This document shows, one piece after another, positions 49,830 through 60,731 of a stretch of 64,000 nt of DNA. How positions within the stretch are numbered: the stretch's first letter is position 1; each line of letters starts with the position of its first letter. The notes beneath the pieces are model-generated. The model was given only the letters and a program-made list of their open reading frames with translations. It made no database searches and was not told where the DNA came from. The DNA is from Sympetrum striolatum (lineage: Eukaryota; Arthropoda; Insecta; Odonata; Libellulidae). Location of the stretch: contig OX388350.1 of NCBI GenBank assembly GCA_947579665.1, positions 90,353,152 to 90,417,151 on the forward strand. Reading direction: 5' to 3'. The translations under genes and the position numbers were made by a program.

Positions 49830-50390
49830 ATTTAATTAAGAGGAAACAAAATACGAGCATTACTTTATGCTACAATGTTGTTGTCTTTTGTTGGACACAA
49901 GTTAAATAAGACATTGGCTACATACAATGTCCGTAACAAAAAATTTGCTACGAAAAACATTGGCTACGTGAAACGTTTGTGGAGGATTTTGCTTCGAAAA
50001 AATGATTTATTATTATAACAAATTAGCTGCGGTTAGAAGTAAGTCTGGTGGTAACACAAATACAATCAATACAAATCTCTAAAGATACAAACTCAGCACA
50101 ACAGCTTCTCCCACTTTTCTACACATCTTATTGATTTTTGAATAACAGCAATCTTATTACAAAAAGTTTTAGAAATTTTAAAACAAACAGCGCAATAAAG
50201 TCACAGTTTACAAGGATGCATTTCAAACCACATGTCACTTCATCATTTAACATTAAATGACATTAAAAAAAAGATAATACAAAAAATACAACTCTATTTA
50301 CCTTTACACCACCCAATGACAGAGTATCGTTTATTATATATTCACTATCTATATTAAGATTATAGTGTGCGTGGGTATGAATATATTCCC
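49830..50390. other. Probable LINE 3' untranslated region and unassigned sequence
   Basis: The part from about 50200 to 50390 follows the coding end of the minus-strand LINE and is likely its 3' untranslated region. The remainder is AT-rich without features. Confidence 0.4.
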
Positions 50391-50396
50391 TTATTC

Positions 50397-51092
50397 GAGC
50401 TGAGAATACACTATGACGTTGGGGGAAAGAGAACCTCCTCTGGTAAGTTGTTCCAACCATGCACTGTCCTGTTGAGAAAGGAGAACTTCCGTCCTTTGCT
50501 GTGCTTATGATCCCTCCTTGATATATGATCAGGTTAGTGTAGCCTACTTCCAGAAGTGACGGTCAGAATATGAAAATATTACTCAGCCGTTTTATCTTAA
50601 GTCTATCTCGCAGTTTCTCCCATCCTAGCTCTCTAATCATTTCTGTAACCCTGATTCTCCTCCTATCGTACCTTCTCAAAAAGCGACTTTTCTTTGTATG
50701 CTCTCTAGCTTTATAATTAAGCCCTTTTCGTGAGAAAGGCTTTCTGCGTATTCTAGAATAGGCCTTACTAATGTTAAGTACGCTTTCTCCCTGGTATTCT
50801 TACTGCATTTCTGTAGGTTTCTCATAACAAAGGTCTTATTGGCCCTACAAGCAATAAAATCGATGTGATTGACCAACTTCAAATTACTGCTGAATGAAAC
50901 TCCCGAGTAACGGGTACTTTTATCTCTGGATGAATCTCCTAGCCTATAATCAAGCTGAGTTCTGTTCCGATTGAAGTTTATTTTTTTACTTTTCGATGCG
51001 TTACATTTTAGCTTATTCTTCTTCAGCCAAGCGTCTAATTCTTCTAAATCGCTTTGTAGTTTAGCACAGTCTTGGATGGCTCTAATAGTCCT
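50397..51092 (-). pseudogene. LINE reverse transcriptase C-terminal fragment
   Basis: Right to left on the minus strand: TIRAIQDCAKLQSDLEELDA and WLKKNKLKCNASKSKKI (the block just after the catalytic motif), then YSGVSFSSNLKLVNHIDFIA, CRANKTFVMRNLQKCSKNTR, VRPILEYAESL and ESIQRKVAF. After a frameshift come RRYDRRRIRVTEMIRELGWE and, in another frame, KFSFLNRTVHGWNNLPEEV. It starts almost exactly after the FADD position, so it is a 5'-truncated copy with no catalytic residues. There are two or more frameshifts. Confidence 0.9.
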
Positions 51093-51099
51093 ATTCTTG

Positions 51100-51460
51100 C
51101 AGCATATATTGAGGGACTTCGGTCAGATACGTCTTCACGAGCCGTCCATTCCGTAACTTTATTGGAAATGGGAGATTAACACGGTTCATCTATTTTCTCG
51201 TCAAATGGTGTCGTCTTAAGGGACCGCAGTACTGAGTGATAACGTGGATTTTGGAGTTAAGGTAAAGAATTGGTTAATTCACTATCGGCCCTGGAAATAA
51301 TCATTATTCAATCACGACCAATACAAATAGTTTACTGTACTATTCTGTGGAATTGTGTTTAGACGAGATGTTAAACCTGGACCTGATTTTGTACCTGCTT
51401 TTACTTTGCATTGTAAATTTTAACTTTTACTTTTCGCAAAAAGGGTTAAGGTACTTTGCA
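51100..51460. other. No recognised feature
   Basis: Unassigned AT-rich sequence between a LINE relic and a SINE. Confidence 0.5.
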
Positions 51461-51467
51461 CATAAGG

Positions 51468-51581
51468 GCGGTGCACCCATGAAATGTGGACATCGCGTTT
51501 GCCTTAGGTGAAAGTGGTCCCGGGTTCGATTCTCAGTGGGAGCCAATGTGCGAAATGACCTAAGCTGTCGAAGCACTTTTA
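51468..51581 (+). mobile_element. tRNA-derived SINE, family 2, copy 2
   Basis: Degraded tRNA-like head, B box in GGTCCCGGGTTCGATTCTCA, GTGGGAGCC acceptor-like end, then the family body GCGAAATGACCTAAGCTGTC with GAAGCACTTTTAA. It matches the minus-strand copy at 20702-20809. Confidence 0.75.
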
Positions 51582-51589
51582 ATGCTGCG

Positions 51590-53940
51590 AAAGTATCGCC
51601 TTTCTGCTATACAGATGCATTTACGTTTCGATGGTGAAATTTGCCACGCAGTAAATAATTTTATCCCATTTTTGTTACATATAACTTATTTTTTCGTAAT
51701 TAAATTTCATATCATCTAATGATTTCTATACGTCAAAATGTGCCAGAACACTCGTCTAATTAGCGATAGACTAGACGGTGTGGCAGCTCGTCTAAGCATT
51801 TTCACCGAACTTTAGCAGAAAATGAAGTTTTGAACGGAATCTCAATATAACGAACAAAACAATTTTCATCTGCTCTCCATCGAGCATATTTAATGTACAT
51901 ATCAATGTGACATCGGAATCATCTAAGCTAACGGATTTATTGAAGCCATTCTTAAGGAACATCATGGCGATTTCTAACGTTATTTCTGGAATGTCTTGAG
52001 TGCATATACGGTTGTTTGAACTTCTAAACCTTTCTGCAACAACTAATTGGCGATTGGAATATTTTGCAGTGGGTGCATTTGCACTTGCAGTGCAGGAGCC
52101 TTTCATTTAATTTTGGTTCGTGGAGGAAATAACTACAAAGCCACTAAAGTGATCTTCTTACAGTTATTATGCATTCGCTTCATCTCTCATTTAAAACAAA
52201 CAAAGACGGAGGCGTTGATTTTTAAACCTTTATTTAATACTTTAAAGAGGGCAGGAGAGCTTCCGCTCCGTTGTAAATGCTGATTCGGATAACGGTCTCA
52301 GAGTGGGAGACCGTTCCCCTGATGAATGTTAAGGAACACTGAGAACGGGCTTCTTTGCGGCATTCGGAGACTCTGCCCATGAATTATGCAACCGCCAACA
52401 AATACAATTCGTAGCTTTTGCGGGCAAACTGCAGAAAGAGTCAGCATTTTCCGGTCCTTCTGTGAACCTTTAAACGCACACATTTTGCTCATTTGAATCG
52501 AATATGCAGTCGCTGTTTCTAAGGATCAAATTATGCGGAATGAATTTAAAGTTCAAATTCTACGGAAATACCGAAAACAATATAACTTTATGCTTCTTGC
52601 CAATGACGGAGAGTTCCTATGATCGAATGTACCAAAGATTCAAATCTTCATCCAGTGATATTCATCGTTAGCAAAAGCATCCCGGTAAATCACTAGAACT
52701 AAAAACTTCCAACAAATTTTCCTATCCATTTTCATATATTTATTATTATAAATAATATCGAATAAATCGCTTTTCCGTCATCTCTTATACTGGATCGTGA
52801 CAATACTATTCCAAAAAATGAGCAAATTTTGATAAATTTCCGGGTCTATCACATCAGATAACTCTTACAATTCAATATTATAGAAATCTTAAAGAGCTAA
52901 TTCGAGCTTGACCCGGCTCAATTCAAAATAAATTTAATGTTTAAATAAATCGATTGCAATAAGTTTTTAAATTTAGAATTTGTGTTCTCGTTGTGTGGAG
53001 ATGACGCCACTCCGTAACTCGCTTCAATAAATCGATGCGATACACAACAGTTTGAAATGTAAAATGTATATCGTGTGAATTTACCATTACGTAGCACATG
53101 TGAGTGCGGCAAAAATGTAGTTTTAGATTTTTGGCATGTTTCTCGATTAATGATTAATAAGTAACTATTCAGTCCGTTAGGATTTATACAGAGGATTAAT
53201 GTAGGAATAGCGCTACATTAATGTATACGATTTTACGCACATGCACGTCGTTTGTCGATTGTTTGGACAATATTTGTTTGTCGCAACAAAAGAAGAGCGT
53301 TGCCGTTTACATAGCTTTCTATCGTTTCGTGGTAGAGATCAAGTGTTTTGATTTCATCTACACTTCAAAAACATGACATCCATGGAAATTGCCTTTCACG
53401 ACCCCAAACATTGACATGGCGATAAAAATAAAATGTCTATAATATTTCGTGCCGTAATTTTAAAGGCTTTTATGACTTTTTAATGGAATGAGGTCGTGCG
53501 TTAGGTCCTCCACTTTTGTGGCAGCGGATGCACGCATCCACAATTCCCAAATATGCTCACATTTTCCCATTATGACATTCCATTACTACGTCCTTATCGA
53601 GTCGACCGCGAATTACATTCGTCGTGAAATAATCGACGGCAAAAGGCCTTTTCAGTGCTATTGGCTGAGAGTGATTGATACAAGAGGGGCACCAACATGG
53701 AGTCCCTCGATCAACACTCTATGGGGATTGGTTCCCAATTAATTTTATTGCCATTAACGATCGTACTAAATGCGGTGAATTGATGCTCAAGCGAAGCGAT
53801 ATAAACAAATATGCGATCTGAAAATAAGTGTTAACCAGTTCACTTCTTTATATACAATTGCGTCTTCTATGATTTGAATGACGTCATCGCTGTCGCTTCT
53901 TTCTAAATAACGATTTTTCAGATTCTTTTTCTGCTGGTGT
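51590..53940. other. No recognised gene
   Basis: Short frames on both strands (up to 104 codons, minus, 51792-52106), none recognised. No element ends or RNA genes seen. Confidence 0.45.
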
Positions 53941-53949
53941 TACAAACTA

Positions 53950-55545
53950 ATGAAACAGGGTACAATGTTAATGACGTGGGATTTAAGATTACTGAATTGG
54001 TAGGAAAAGCGAATATAATCATACAACTCTACCAGGAAGGCTTTACTTTAGGCGATGGACGCACGAGCGGATTCTCTTTGCGTGTTGATTCAAAGATGGA
54101 ACCAATCGAGTTATCGGTGGATGGAATAGGAAAGCTGTTGCGACAAATAGAAAGCGGCAGGACCAGAAGGTATACCATCACTCGTCATTCAAACACTGGC
54201 CAATGAGCCTTCTTTTCGTATTCCATAGGAAAACCTTGGACGAAGGCATTGTACCAATGTCGTGGAGAAAAACGTATATCACTCCGATTCCTAAGAAAGG
54301 ACGTTCCTCGAAAACGGAAGACTACCGTCCAATAACTTTAACGTCAAGTTTTTGACATTTCAGAAAAACTCGATGTCAACACGGTTTCCGTAAAGGTAGG
54401 TCATGTGATACCCAGTTAGCATTTTTTGATGTAGTTAGAGCAGCTGATAAGAGTATAAGAACAGACGCCGTATTTCTAGATTTCAGAAAAGCTTTCGATC
54501 GAGTATCGCATGTAAAATTAGTTCATACGTTGATGGATTACGTGATTATAGGAAAAGTTGTTGAAAGGATAAAGTCATTTCTCGGAAACAGATCGTAACG
54601 AGTTGCGTTGGACGGAATTCTATCTGATGAGGTTTGCGTCACATCCGGTGTTCCACAGGGAAGTGTATTACGACCAATTTTGTTCCTGATTTATATTTAC
54701 GATGTTGTGGATAATGTTAAATGCAAGGTTAGGCTATTTGCTGATGATACTGTTGTGTATAGAAAGATCGTAACTCAAGATGACACTGTTTGCTTGCAGA
54801 AAGATCTGAATATTATTTCGGGTTGTTGCAGTGATTGACAGCTCGAGCTGAATGTAAAGAAGTGCGTAACTATGACACTCACGCGGTCCACCAATATTAC
54901 CTGCATACCTTATAGAATTTCAGGAAATCCCTTGGAGCTCGTGATGCATCATATCATAGGAATTATAGTAGTGATTTTTCCTTGAAAGAGAATATTCGAT
55001 TCGAATTTCTTCATATTAATAGTAAAGACGAGTGGAATACAAAGGATAGCCAGTACAATTCTGAGGGGATGTTCATCGAGAGTGAAAGATATAGCCTACT
55101 AAGCCTACTTTTCTCTGATACGACCTCTACTTGAGTATTGCTGTGCGATTTGGGAACCTCACGAAGTAGGATTAATTTCCGATCTTGAGATGGTTCAACG
55201 TAGAGCAGCAAGGTTCGTCAAGGGTGACTTCAGATTTGACGACAGTGTTTCGACTATGATAGAATGCCTCGGATGGTACTCTCTTGTTAGTGATAGAAGA
55301 CTTGAATATCGACGGAAGCTTTTCGATAAATTTATCACTACCGATTTCGGGGAGGAATCCCAGTTATAAACTTACGCGATCTTCGGGAGAAAACAAAAAA
55401 GCGATGCAGGGAAGTAGTTGCCAGGACAGATAGTTACTTTTGGTCGTTTTTCCCGCAAAGTATTAGAGAAGCTCTTCAGGTTAGTTAGGGATGTCGGTGT
55501 TTTACTCCTCCTGCCACGCGCCACTGGCGGATTGCAGGGTTTAAA
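53950..55545 (+). pseudogene. LINE (jockey/CR1-like) RT region, most complete copy
   Basis: The best-preserved LINE here. In order: linker (KANIIIQLYQEGFTLGD), MEPIELSVDGIGKLL and, after a frameshift, KAAGPEGIPSLVIQT (RT fingers); TPIPKKGRSSKTEDYRPITL; FLDFRKAFDRVSH; VTSGVPQGSVLRPILFLIYI; and an intact FADDTVVY catalytic block (FADD at 54737-54748). Then come LELNVKKCVTMTLTR, PLLEYCCAIWEPHEVGL, VQRRAARFVKGDFRF and SYFWSFFPQSIREALQ. The 3' end has GGCGGATTGCAGGG (55526-55539). Stops, several frameshifts and a deletion between SSF and the FRKT/CQHGFR segment (about 54350-54380) show it is dead. No endonuclease domain is visible upstream. Confidence 0.9.
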
Positions 55546-55675
55546 TATAAATGTACAAACTGGCAATTACAATTAACGTGTTTTTAATATTTAACACGCG
55601 TATATTGAAGTGAACACAAAATAACTCACACATCGTGCAAAACAAAATAGCACCATAATTCTTTAGTCAAAGGAA

Positions 55676-55725
55676 AGGGTACCCCGAAAGGCGGCTTGCA
55701 GGGTTCTTACATATACATACACACG
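55676..55725 (+). mobile_element. Second LINE 3' end fragment
   Basis: ACCCCGAAAGGCGGCTTGCA then GGGTTCTTACATATACATAC is the recurrent LINE 3' terminal block, lying about 140 bp beyond the end of the preceding LINE. It is probably the stub of another heavily truncated insertion. Confidence 0.5.
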
Positions 55726-55726
55726 T

Positions 55727-55762
55727 TCATCGCTACCTGATCAGTAGATCAAGTAGCGATGA
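55727..55762. repeat. 16-bp-arm hairpin
   Basis: TCATCGCTACCTGATC (55727-55742) pairs with GATCAAGTAGCGATGA (55747-55762) with one mismatch and a 4-nt loop. It directly follows the LINE 3' block, so it may be part of a LINE tail or a separate foldback. Confidence 0.8.
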
Positions 55763-55779
55763 TCAATAGTTTGCGTTAG

Positions 55780-56300
55780 TTTGTAGTCAAGCCTGACAAC
55801 ATTTTTTCTTTTACGAGAGCTAAAGTGTCATCTTTATATAAGATATTATTAGATTATACATTAGAAGGAAGATTATTTACATAGACTACGTATGGTGGTC
55901 CAATAATAGATCCCTGAGGAATTCCTACTGTTAAAGTTTCCCAGACAGACGTAGAATTTTTTTTGTCATTACTAAATCTTTCTTTTCGAGCAGGAAGATA
56001 AGATTTAAACCAAATTAGGATTGTGCTGGATATGCCATAGTAATTCAATTTTTGAAGTAGAATTTCATGGTTGACACAATCAAATGCTTTTGAAATATCA
56101 CACACTAATCCTAAGGTTAGATACTAATTGAGTTAGACTGATCTATGGAGTGTGAAATATTGTTTACTACATAAATCAAAGCTGTTACTGTGGAGTGTTA
56201 TTTTCTAAACCCATGCTGGCCATTTACCAGGAGGTGATTGGCTTCTAAATATGAGTATGTCAGACGCTCATGATCAGCTGATTCAAAGATAATTTAATAT
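55780..56300 (-). pseudogene. LINE reverse transcriptase palm fragment with altered YxDD
   Basis: Minus strand from about 56300: ERLTYSYLEANHLLVNGQHG then FRK and a stop, ALIYVVNNISHSIDQSN, then in another frame LVCDISKAFDCVNHEILLQK, GISSTILIWFKSYLPARKER and VGIPQGSIIGPPYVVYVNN. About 55825-55842 reads LYKDDT where active enzymes have YADDT, so the residue before the two aspartates is lysine. The sequence then degenerates near 55780. Stops and frameshifts make it a relic. Element D (56403-57559) lies just upstream on this strand. Confidence 0.85.
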
Positions 56301-56402
56301 TAATGATATTGGGCAGTAATTTTTTAGTTAGTTGGTTGGTCCACTCTTATGTAAAGGTTAGAATAAAAGGAAGGATTCTACCAATCTTTCCCATCGCCTT
56401 AA

Positions 56403-57559
56403 GGAGCCGTACACAAATTACGTAACGTAATTTGGGGGGGTCCGGCCAGGCGTTAAGGTCCTGGTACGGGGGGATCAAGGTTTGCGTTAAGTCACGGTTT
56501 TAGAATCGCAATTTTAAATATCTCAAGAGGTATACTGGTAAGAAGAAGTCAACTGGTATACAGGTATGCTGGCTCAAGAAGAGTCTTCTTCCAATCCCCA
56601 TCTTATTGCTAGTATGAGCAAACAAAACAAGGGTAAGTATCCTGCCTTCTTCTTTTCAAACGCTTATTATTTTTCCCCATGAGGCTGTAGGATGGCAATT
56701 CTTTATCTGACCACATGTTCGCACAAGGCAGAAAAATACGTAGTTGGTGAATCTATCTAATGGGAATTCAGATACCTCATTCGTCTATAACGTGTCGTTG
56801 AGGCGGGATTTGAGATTCTGTGAGCCGTAGCAAGTGAATCTGACATTTGAAATGATTGTAAGTAAAGTCGTGTTGGGAATTTTCAAATAGTATTATGCGC
56901 TGTTGAACGTGAGGCAAATTACACATAAAATCATACGTACGTAATTCGCTTTATTCAGAGACTATCTGAAGTATTCTTGAAGCAACTCGTTTTAAAATCC
57001 CTCTGATGAACAGAAAGCGAATCCGCCAAAGAAATTGATTTTGATGAAATAATGAATAAAAATGCAGCTTTAAAAACTAGAAAAAGAATAATATATTGAG
57101 TTATTAATTTAAATTCATTTCCATTCTTACATGTACGCACTGTGTTTGTATCTTTGTATGTACTAATTTGAAAGTTATATAAACCATAATTCAAATGAAA
57201 ATTAAAACGAATTAATTTTATTATGCACAGTAAATGTATGAAATTGAGGTGGTGACACCATACGCACCGGGTGACACCAATACGCCACTGGTAGGCTGAT
57301 CGAGCATTCCCCTGTGTTCTGTGCGATGCTAATTATCAACAGACCATGGCATATGAATGGCCTTTAAAATTGAAATTGCTTATTAAAAAGCGAATTATTA
57401 TTGGGAACTAAAAATCTGTCTTTCCTGAATATAAGCCCAAAACTTTTCACAAAGCACTCGTTACGTAACGGAGTGGGGTCCTGCCTGTAGTTACGCTCCT
57501 GTTACATTGGGCGGGTTGAAAATTGGGAATTTTGCGTTACGTAATTTTTGTACGACTGC
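56403..57559. mobile_element. TIR DNA element D (1.16 kb, TAA target duplication)
   Basis: The left end GGAGCCGTACACAAATTACG then TAACG (56403-56427) matches the reverse complement of the right end (57535-57559; GCAGTCGTACAAAAATTACG then TAACG) at 22 of 25 positions. TAA stands immediately outside both ends (56400-56402 and 57560-57562), a 3-bp target duplication. Ends starting with G and a TWA duplication fit PIF/Harbinger-type elements. No transposase frame is present, so it is non-autonomous. The interior has a near-direct repeat, GGTGACACCATACGC / GGTGACACCAATACGC, at about 57251-57287. Confidence 0.75.
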
Positions 57560-57562
57560 TAA

Positions 57563-58030
57563 AGATAATACTTAACCAAATGACGGACTGCAAACAACCT
57601 GTAGACGGCTTTGAAGGCCTCTGCTGAGAGCGTCTTTTGCGACCGTGGGAGCGGTGCAAATCGAAAGAGAATCCCTTTGAGACAGAATTCCGCAAGTGTA
57701 GCAAAACAATGACGCAACGAAAAATGGAGGGTTTGAAAGGAGCGACGGCAAGTAAACGTGAGAAACAAAAGGAGCATTTTCCAGATGCTGCATCAATTGA
57801 GAAAGGATTACGAGACGCACCTTTTGTCTGCCGAAGATCGGTTTAAGTCGTATCACAGAAATCACACAAATGCAAGGATGGTTCGAAATGTGGATGCCTC
57901 TCTCTTAGTCGCAGGTTTGCTCACAGGCGTATATGCTCACTTGCAGCTAACAGGCGTATATGTATATATGGAGGCGTAGTGAGGGCGGTAAGATTTATTT
58001 CGCAGATGTACCCCACCTCAAATCAACTCT
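57563..58030. other. No recognised gene
   Basis: Slightly GC-richer sequence with overlapping frames of 60-97 codons on both strands, none recognised. AACAGGCGTATATG occurs near 57948 and a similar word (CACAGGCGTATATG) at about 57923. Confidence 0.4.
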
Positions 58031-58034
58031 TCTG

Positions 58035-58560
58035 TTCAGGAAAATTGAATTGAAAATTTACAAAACACTGTTAAGACATAGAATCAAAAACTTCGGCCTT
58101 AACTTGGTGGTATCGCTCCATAATAACAGGGTGAAGAAAAACTATTCATTCATTCTGTGGTATTTGTAAAAGATAGTTTTTCTTCACCCTGTTATTACTG
58201 TTAAGACAAGCTGGAGCTGAGACATGGGTCATAATCAAACAAGAAACACTTAGAAAGAATCGAAAGGAAAATAATTAAAAGAATCTATGGCCCGGAGGGG
58301 GAAAGACGGATAATCAGACTGAACTGGGAATTAAATGAAATACTGGAAGAGAAGGATATAATAAGTTCCTTTAAGTCAATGCAAATGTCGTAGTTGGGCC
58401 ATTTAGAAATGACGAAAGAGTGCGCTCAAATTGTTAATCATAAAAGAGAAGACCATTTAAAAGATTGCTGCAAGATGTAGAAGAGGTCCTGAAGACAATG
58501 GGGATTGGGGTAGAAAGCAAAATGGAGACCACACTGAATTGCGGATGAATCAGACTCGAT
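58035..58560 (+). pseudogene. LINE RT C-terminal fragment interrupted by a small insertion
   Basis: Reads LLFRKIELKIYKTLLRH up to the insertion, then resumes after it (GAETWVII, RIERKIIKRIYGPEGERR, NWELNEILEEKDIISSFKSM, LGHLEMTKE). This is the C-terminal part of the LINE lineage with the YGxETW block, related to that at 34150-34785. A 119-bp insertion (58079-58197) sits between TLLRH and the GAETW block. Stops and a frameshift are present and no catalytic motif remains. Confidence 0.8.
58079..58197. mobile_element. Hairpin-ended insertion with 11-bp target duplication
   Basis: CTGTTAAGACA occurs at 58068-58078 and again at 58198-58208, bracketing 119 bp that interrupt the LINE reading. The insert's right half is a perfect 25-bp inverted repeat (58121-58145 with 58173-58197) around a 27-nt loop, and the right arm ends exactly at the duplication. 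Only one side carries the hairpin, so it is not a simple TIR element. It encodes nothing. Confidence 0.75.
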
Positions 58561-58564
58561 ACAA

Positions 58565-59080
58565 AGCACCGAATCGAAATCCAAAAATATTTGTTCGTAA
58601 GTGAAAGTCCGTAGGATCTATTAACTTCTTATCCGTAAATCACGTTTTGTTTAATATGAAAGAGGGGTAAGACATTCATGCCGTTGTAAAATTCACCGCT
58701 GCACAGAAAAAGCGCCGAGAATAGAGGGAAACTCCGCTTAAGAGTACTTTACGACATAAGGGAGACATTTAAAAATGATGTCTTCCTTTGGGTACGTACA
58801 CTCCTAAAACTAAGTATACGTTTCATTTTCCAAAAATCCATCTTCGCCGCAAATCCGGAACCAGTAATGCCTAAGAACGTCGGACGAATTGCTTTTTTGT
58901 TCTCTTCATGTTTTTCTTTGTTTCTTCATGATCATGCGATTCTTCCAACTCTAATCGGAGAGACAATGGAAGCAATGCTCGGATGGACTCTTAAGATGGG
59001 GGGCTAACGACACCCTTCATCTCGAGCAACGGAAATGTTTTCCCGAATAATTACGCAAGAATCGATAAGTTAGTTAAACC
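58565..59080. other. No recognised feature
   Basis: Unassigned sequence between the LINE relic and the family A cluster. At 59082-59116 a 9-bp inverted repeat (ACTGCAATG / CATTGCAGT) lies just outside the first A copy. Confidence 0.5.
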
Positions 59081-59128
59081 CGACTGCAATGGATTTACAT
59101 ATATATACATTGCAGTGCAGTATGTATA

Positions 59129-60270
59129 TCTATTATATATAGACGCTTCTCCTGATATACCTATAAGTTATATATATATACGAGTAAAATGTAGCTTGCA
59201 TACTACAAGCAGATCGGCAATACTACTTTCATATCGGCATCATATCGGGACGGTCCTCAACAGAAAAAAATAAGGATTTAATTTTTTCTTAAAATTCGCT
59301 GAAATTTCATCGTCTGGCATCGAACCCGGGTCTTATCCGTGAACTTACTATGCAGCACAATAGAATATCACCATCTCTAACTATGTGTGAAAATTCCAGC
59401 AGAAATATTGGCTACAACTGCCTCAAAAGACGTTCTAATTTTCACGAATGTAAATGGCTCTCTGGATTCGAACCAAGGACGATCTTGGAAATCTAAAAGA
59501 TGTTTCTGAAAGTTATTTATGATCTCTATCTACATGCATAATTTCAAGTTTCTATATTATTGGGAAAGGTTTCAAAATAATTCCTAAAAATCGGATCAAC
59601 TTCTGATTGCAGAGACACCTGGTGTCGAACCCAGGAAATATTGTATGCTGTGAATGCAAAGTTTGATTTGTAAGGACAGGCTCCTCTATCATCCAAAGTT
59701 TGAAGTCGATAGCATGCCAGGAAGTACCTTAATTTTGTTTCCGTTATCTCCGTAAGAAATGCATTGAGAAGTGCAAATGGTCCTCTGGGATCAAACCAAG
59801 GACCATCAGCGAACATGTGAAATTTGATTATGAAATATAGTCATGATATCTATCGACGTGCCGAGTTTCAAGTATCCATTTTATCGGGAAAGGATCAAAA
59901 AAAAATCTTCAAAATCGCCGCAATGCATTTTAAACGGCCGATTTTTGCCCCGACCTAGAATCGAACCATGGACCATATTCGGCGATGCCTTTTTGATTTT
60001 CCTTGGATATGCACGGCTTCTAGCGATCCCAGGAATTTCAACTCTCTCCTTTTCCGGGAAGTGCCTCAAAAAACTTTCGAAAATCCCCGCCATGTAATCT
60101 TATGGGGAAAATCGCGAATTTGGGGCCTTCTGGAATCGAACCCATGACACCGAGGTTCAAAGTCGGATGTTTTCTGGAGGTTGCACGTTATGGCCATTAT
60201 GTCGTAAAAATTTCAAGGCAGTGGCACTTGTGGAACATGGTTAGAATTTTGATGCCCTATGAATGAATGA
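59129..60270 (+). repeat. Family A repeat, clustered copy 1
   Basis: Terminal motif at 59129-59156, then the head with TACGAGTAAAATGTAGCTTG and a hairpin CTTGCATACTACAAG. Six monomers follow, whose T-arm-like cores (complement orientation) lie near 59320, 59468, 59625, 59790, 59960 and 60136. Monomers share a block like TTCAAG...ATCGGGAAAGG...AAAATCGCCGC before each core. No right-hand terminal motif is seen; the next copy begins almost at once. No coding capacity. Confidence 0.85.
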
Positions 60271-60283
60271 GTGAGTGTGTATA

Positions 60284-60727
60284 TAGGTACGAGTAATATG
60301 TTGCTTGCATACTGCAAGCAGATCGACAATACTATTTTCATGTCGGCATCATATCGGGACGGCCATCAAAAGAAAAAAATGGATTGAAATTTTTCTTAAA
60401 ATTCGCTGAAATTCCAACGTCTGGCATCGAACCCGGGTCTTATCCGTGAACTTACTATGCAGCACAATAGAATATCACCATCTCAAACTATCTGTGAAAA
60501 TTCAAGCAGAAATATGGGCTACAACTCCCTCAAAAGACGTTCTAATTTTCACGAATTTAAATGGCTCTCTGGATTCGAACCAAGGACGATCTTGGAAATC
60601 TAAAAAATGTTTCTGAAAGTTATTTATGATCTCTATCTATACGCCGAATTTGAAGTTTCTATATTATTGGGAAAGGGTTCAAAATAGTTCCTAAAAATGG
60701 AATCAATTAAGCAACATTTTACTCGTA
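60284..60727 (+). repeat. Family A repeat, clustered copy 2 (truncated)
   Basis: Head with the perfect hairpin GCTTGCATACTGCAAGC, then two monomers (cores near 60430 and 60577). The copy breaks off near 60705 and is followed by an inverted scrap of the head, GCAACATTTTACTCGTA (60711-60727). Compared with the start of clustered copy 1 it is very similar, with a few substitutions. Confidence 0.8.
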
Positions 60728-60731
60728 CCTA

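Noticed and set aside
58121..58197. Rho-independent terminator from the perfect hairpin
   Set aside because: The context is eukaryotic, there is no T-run after it, and it lies in an insertion with a target duplication.
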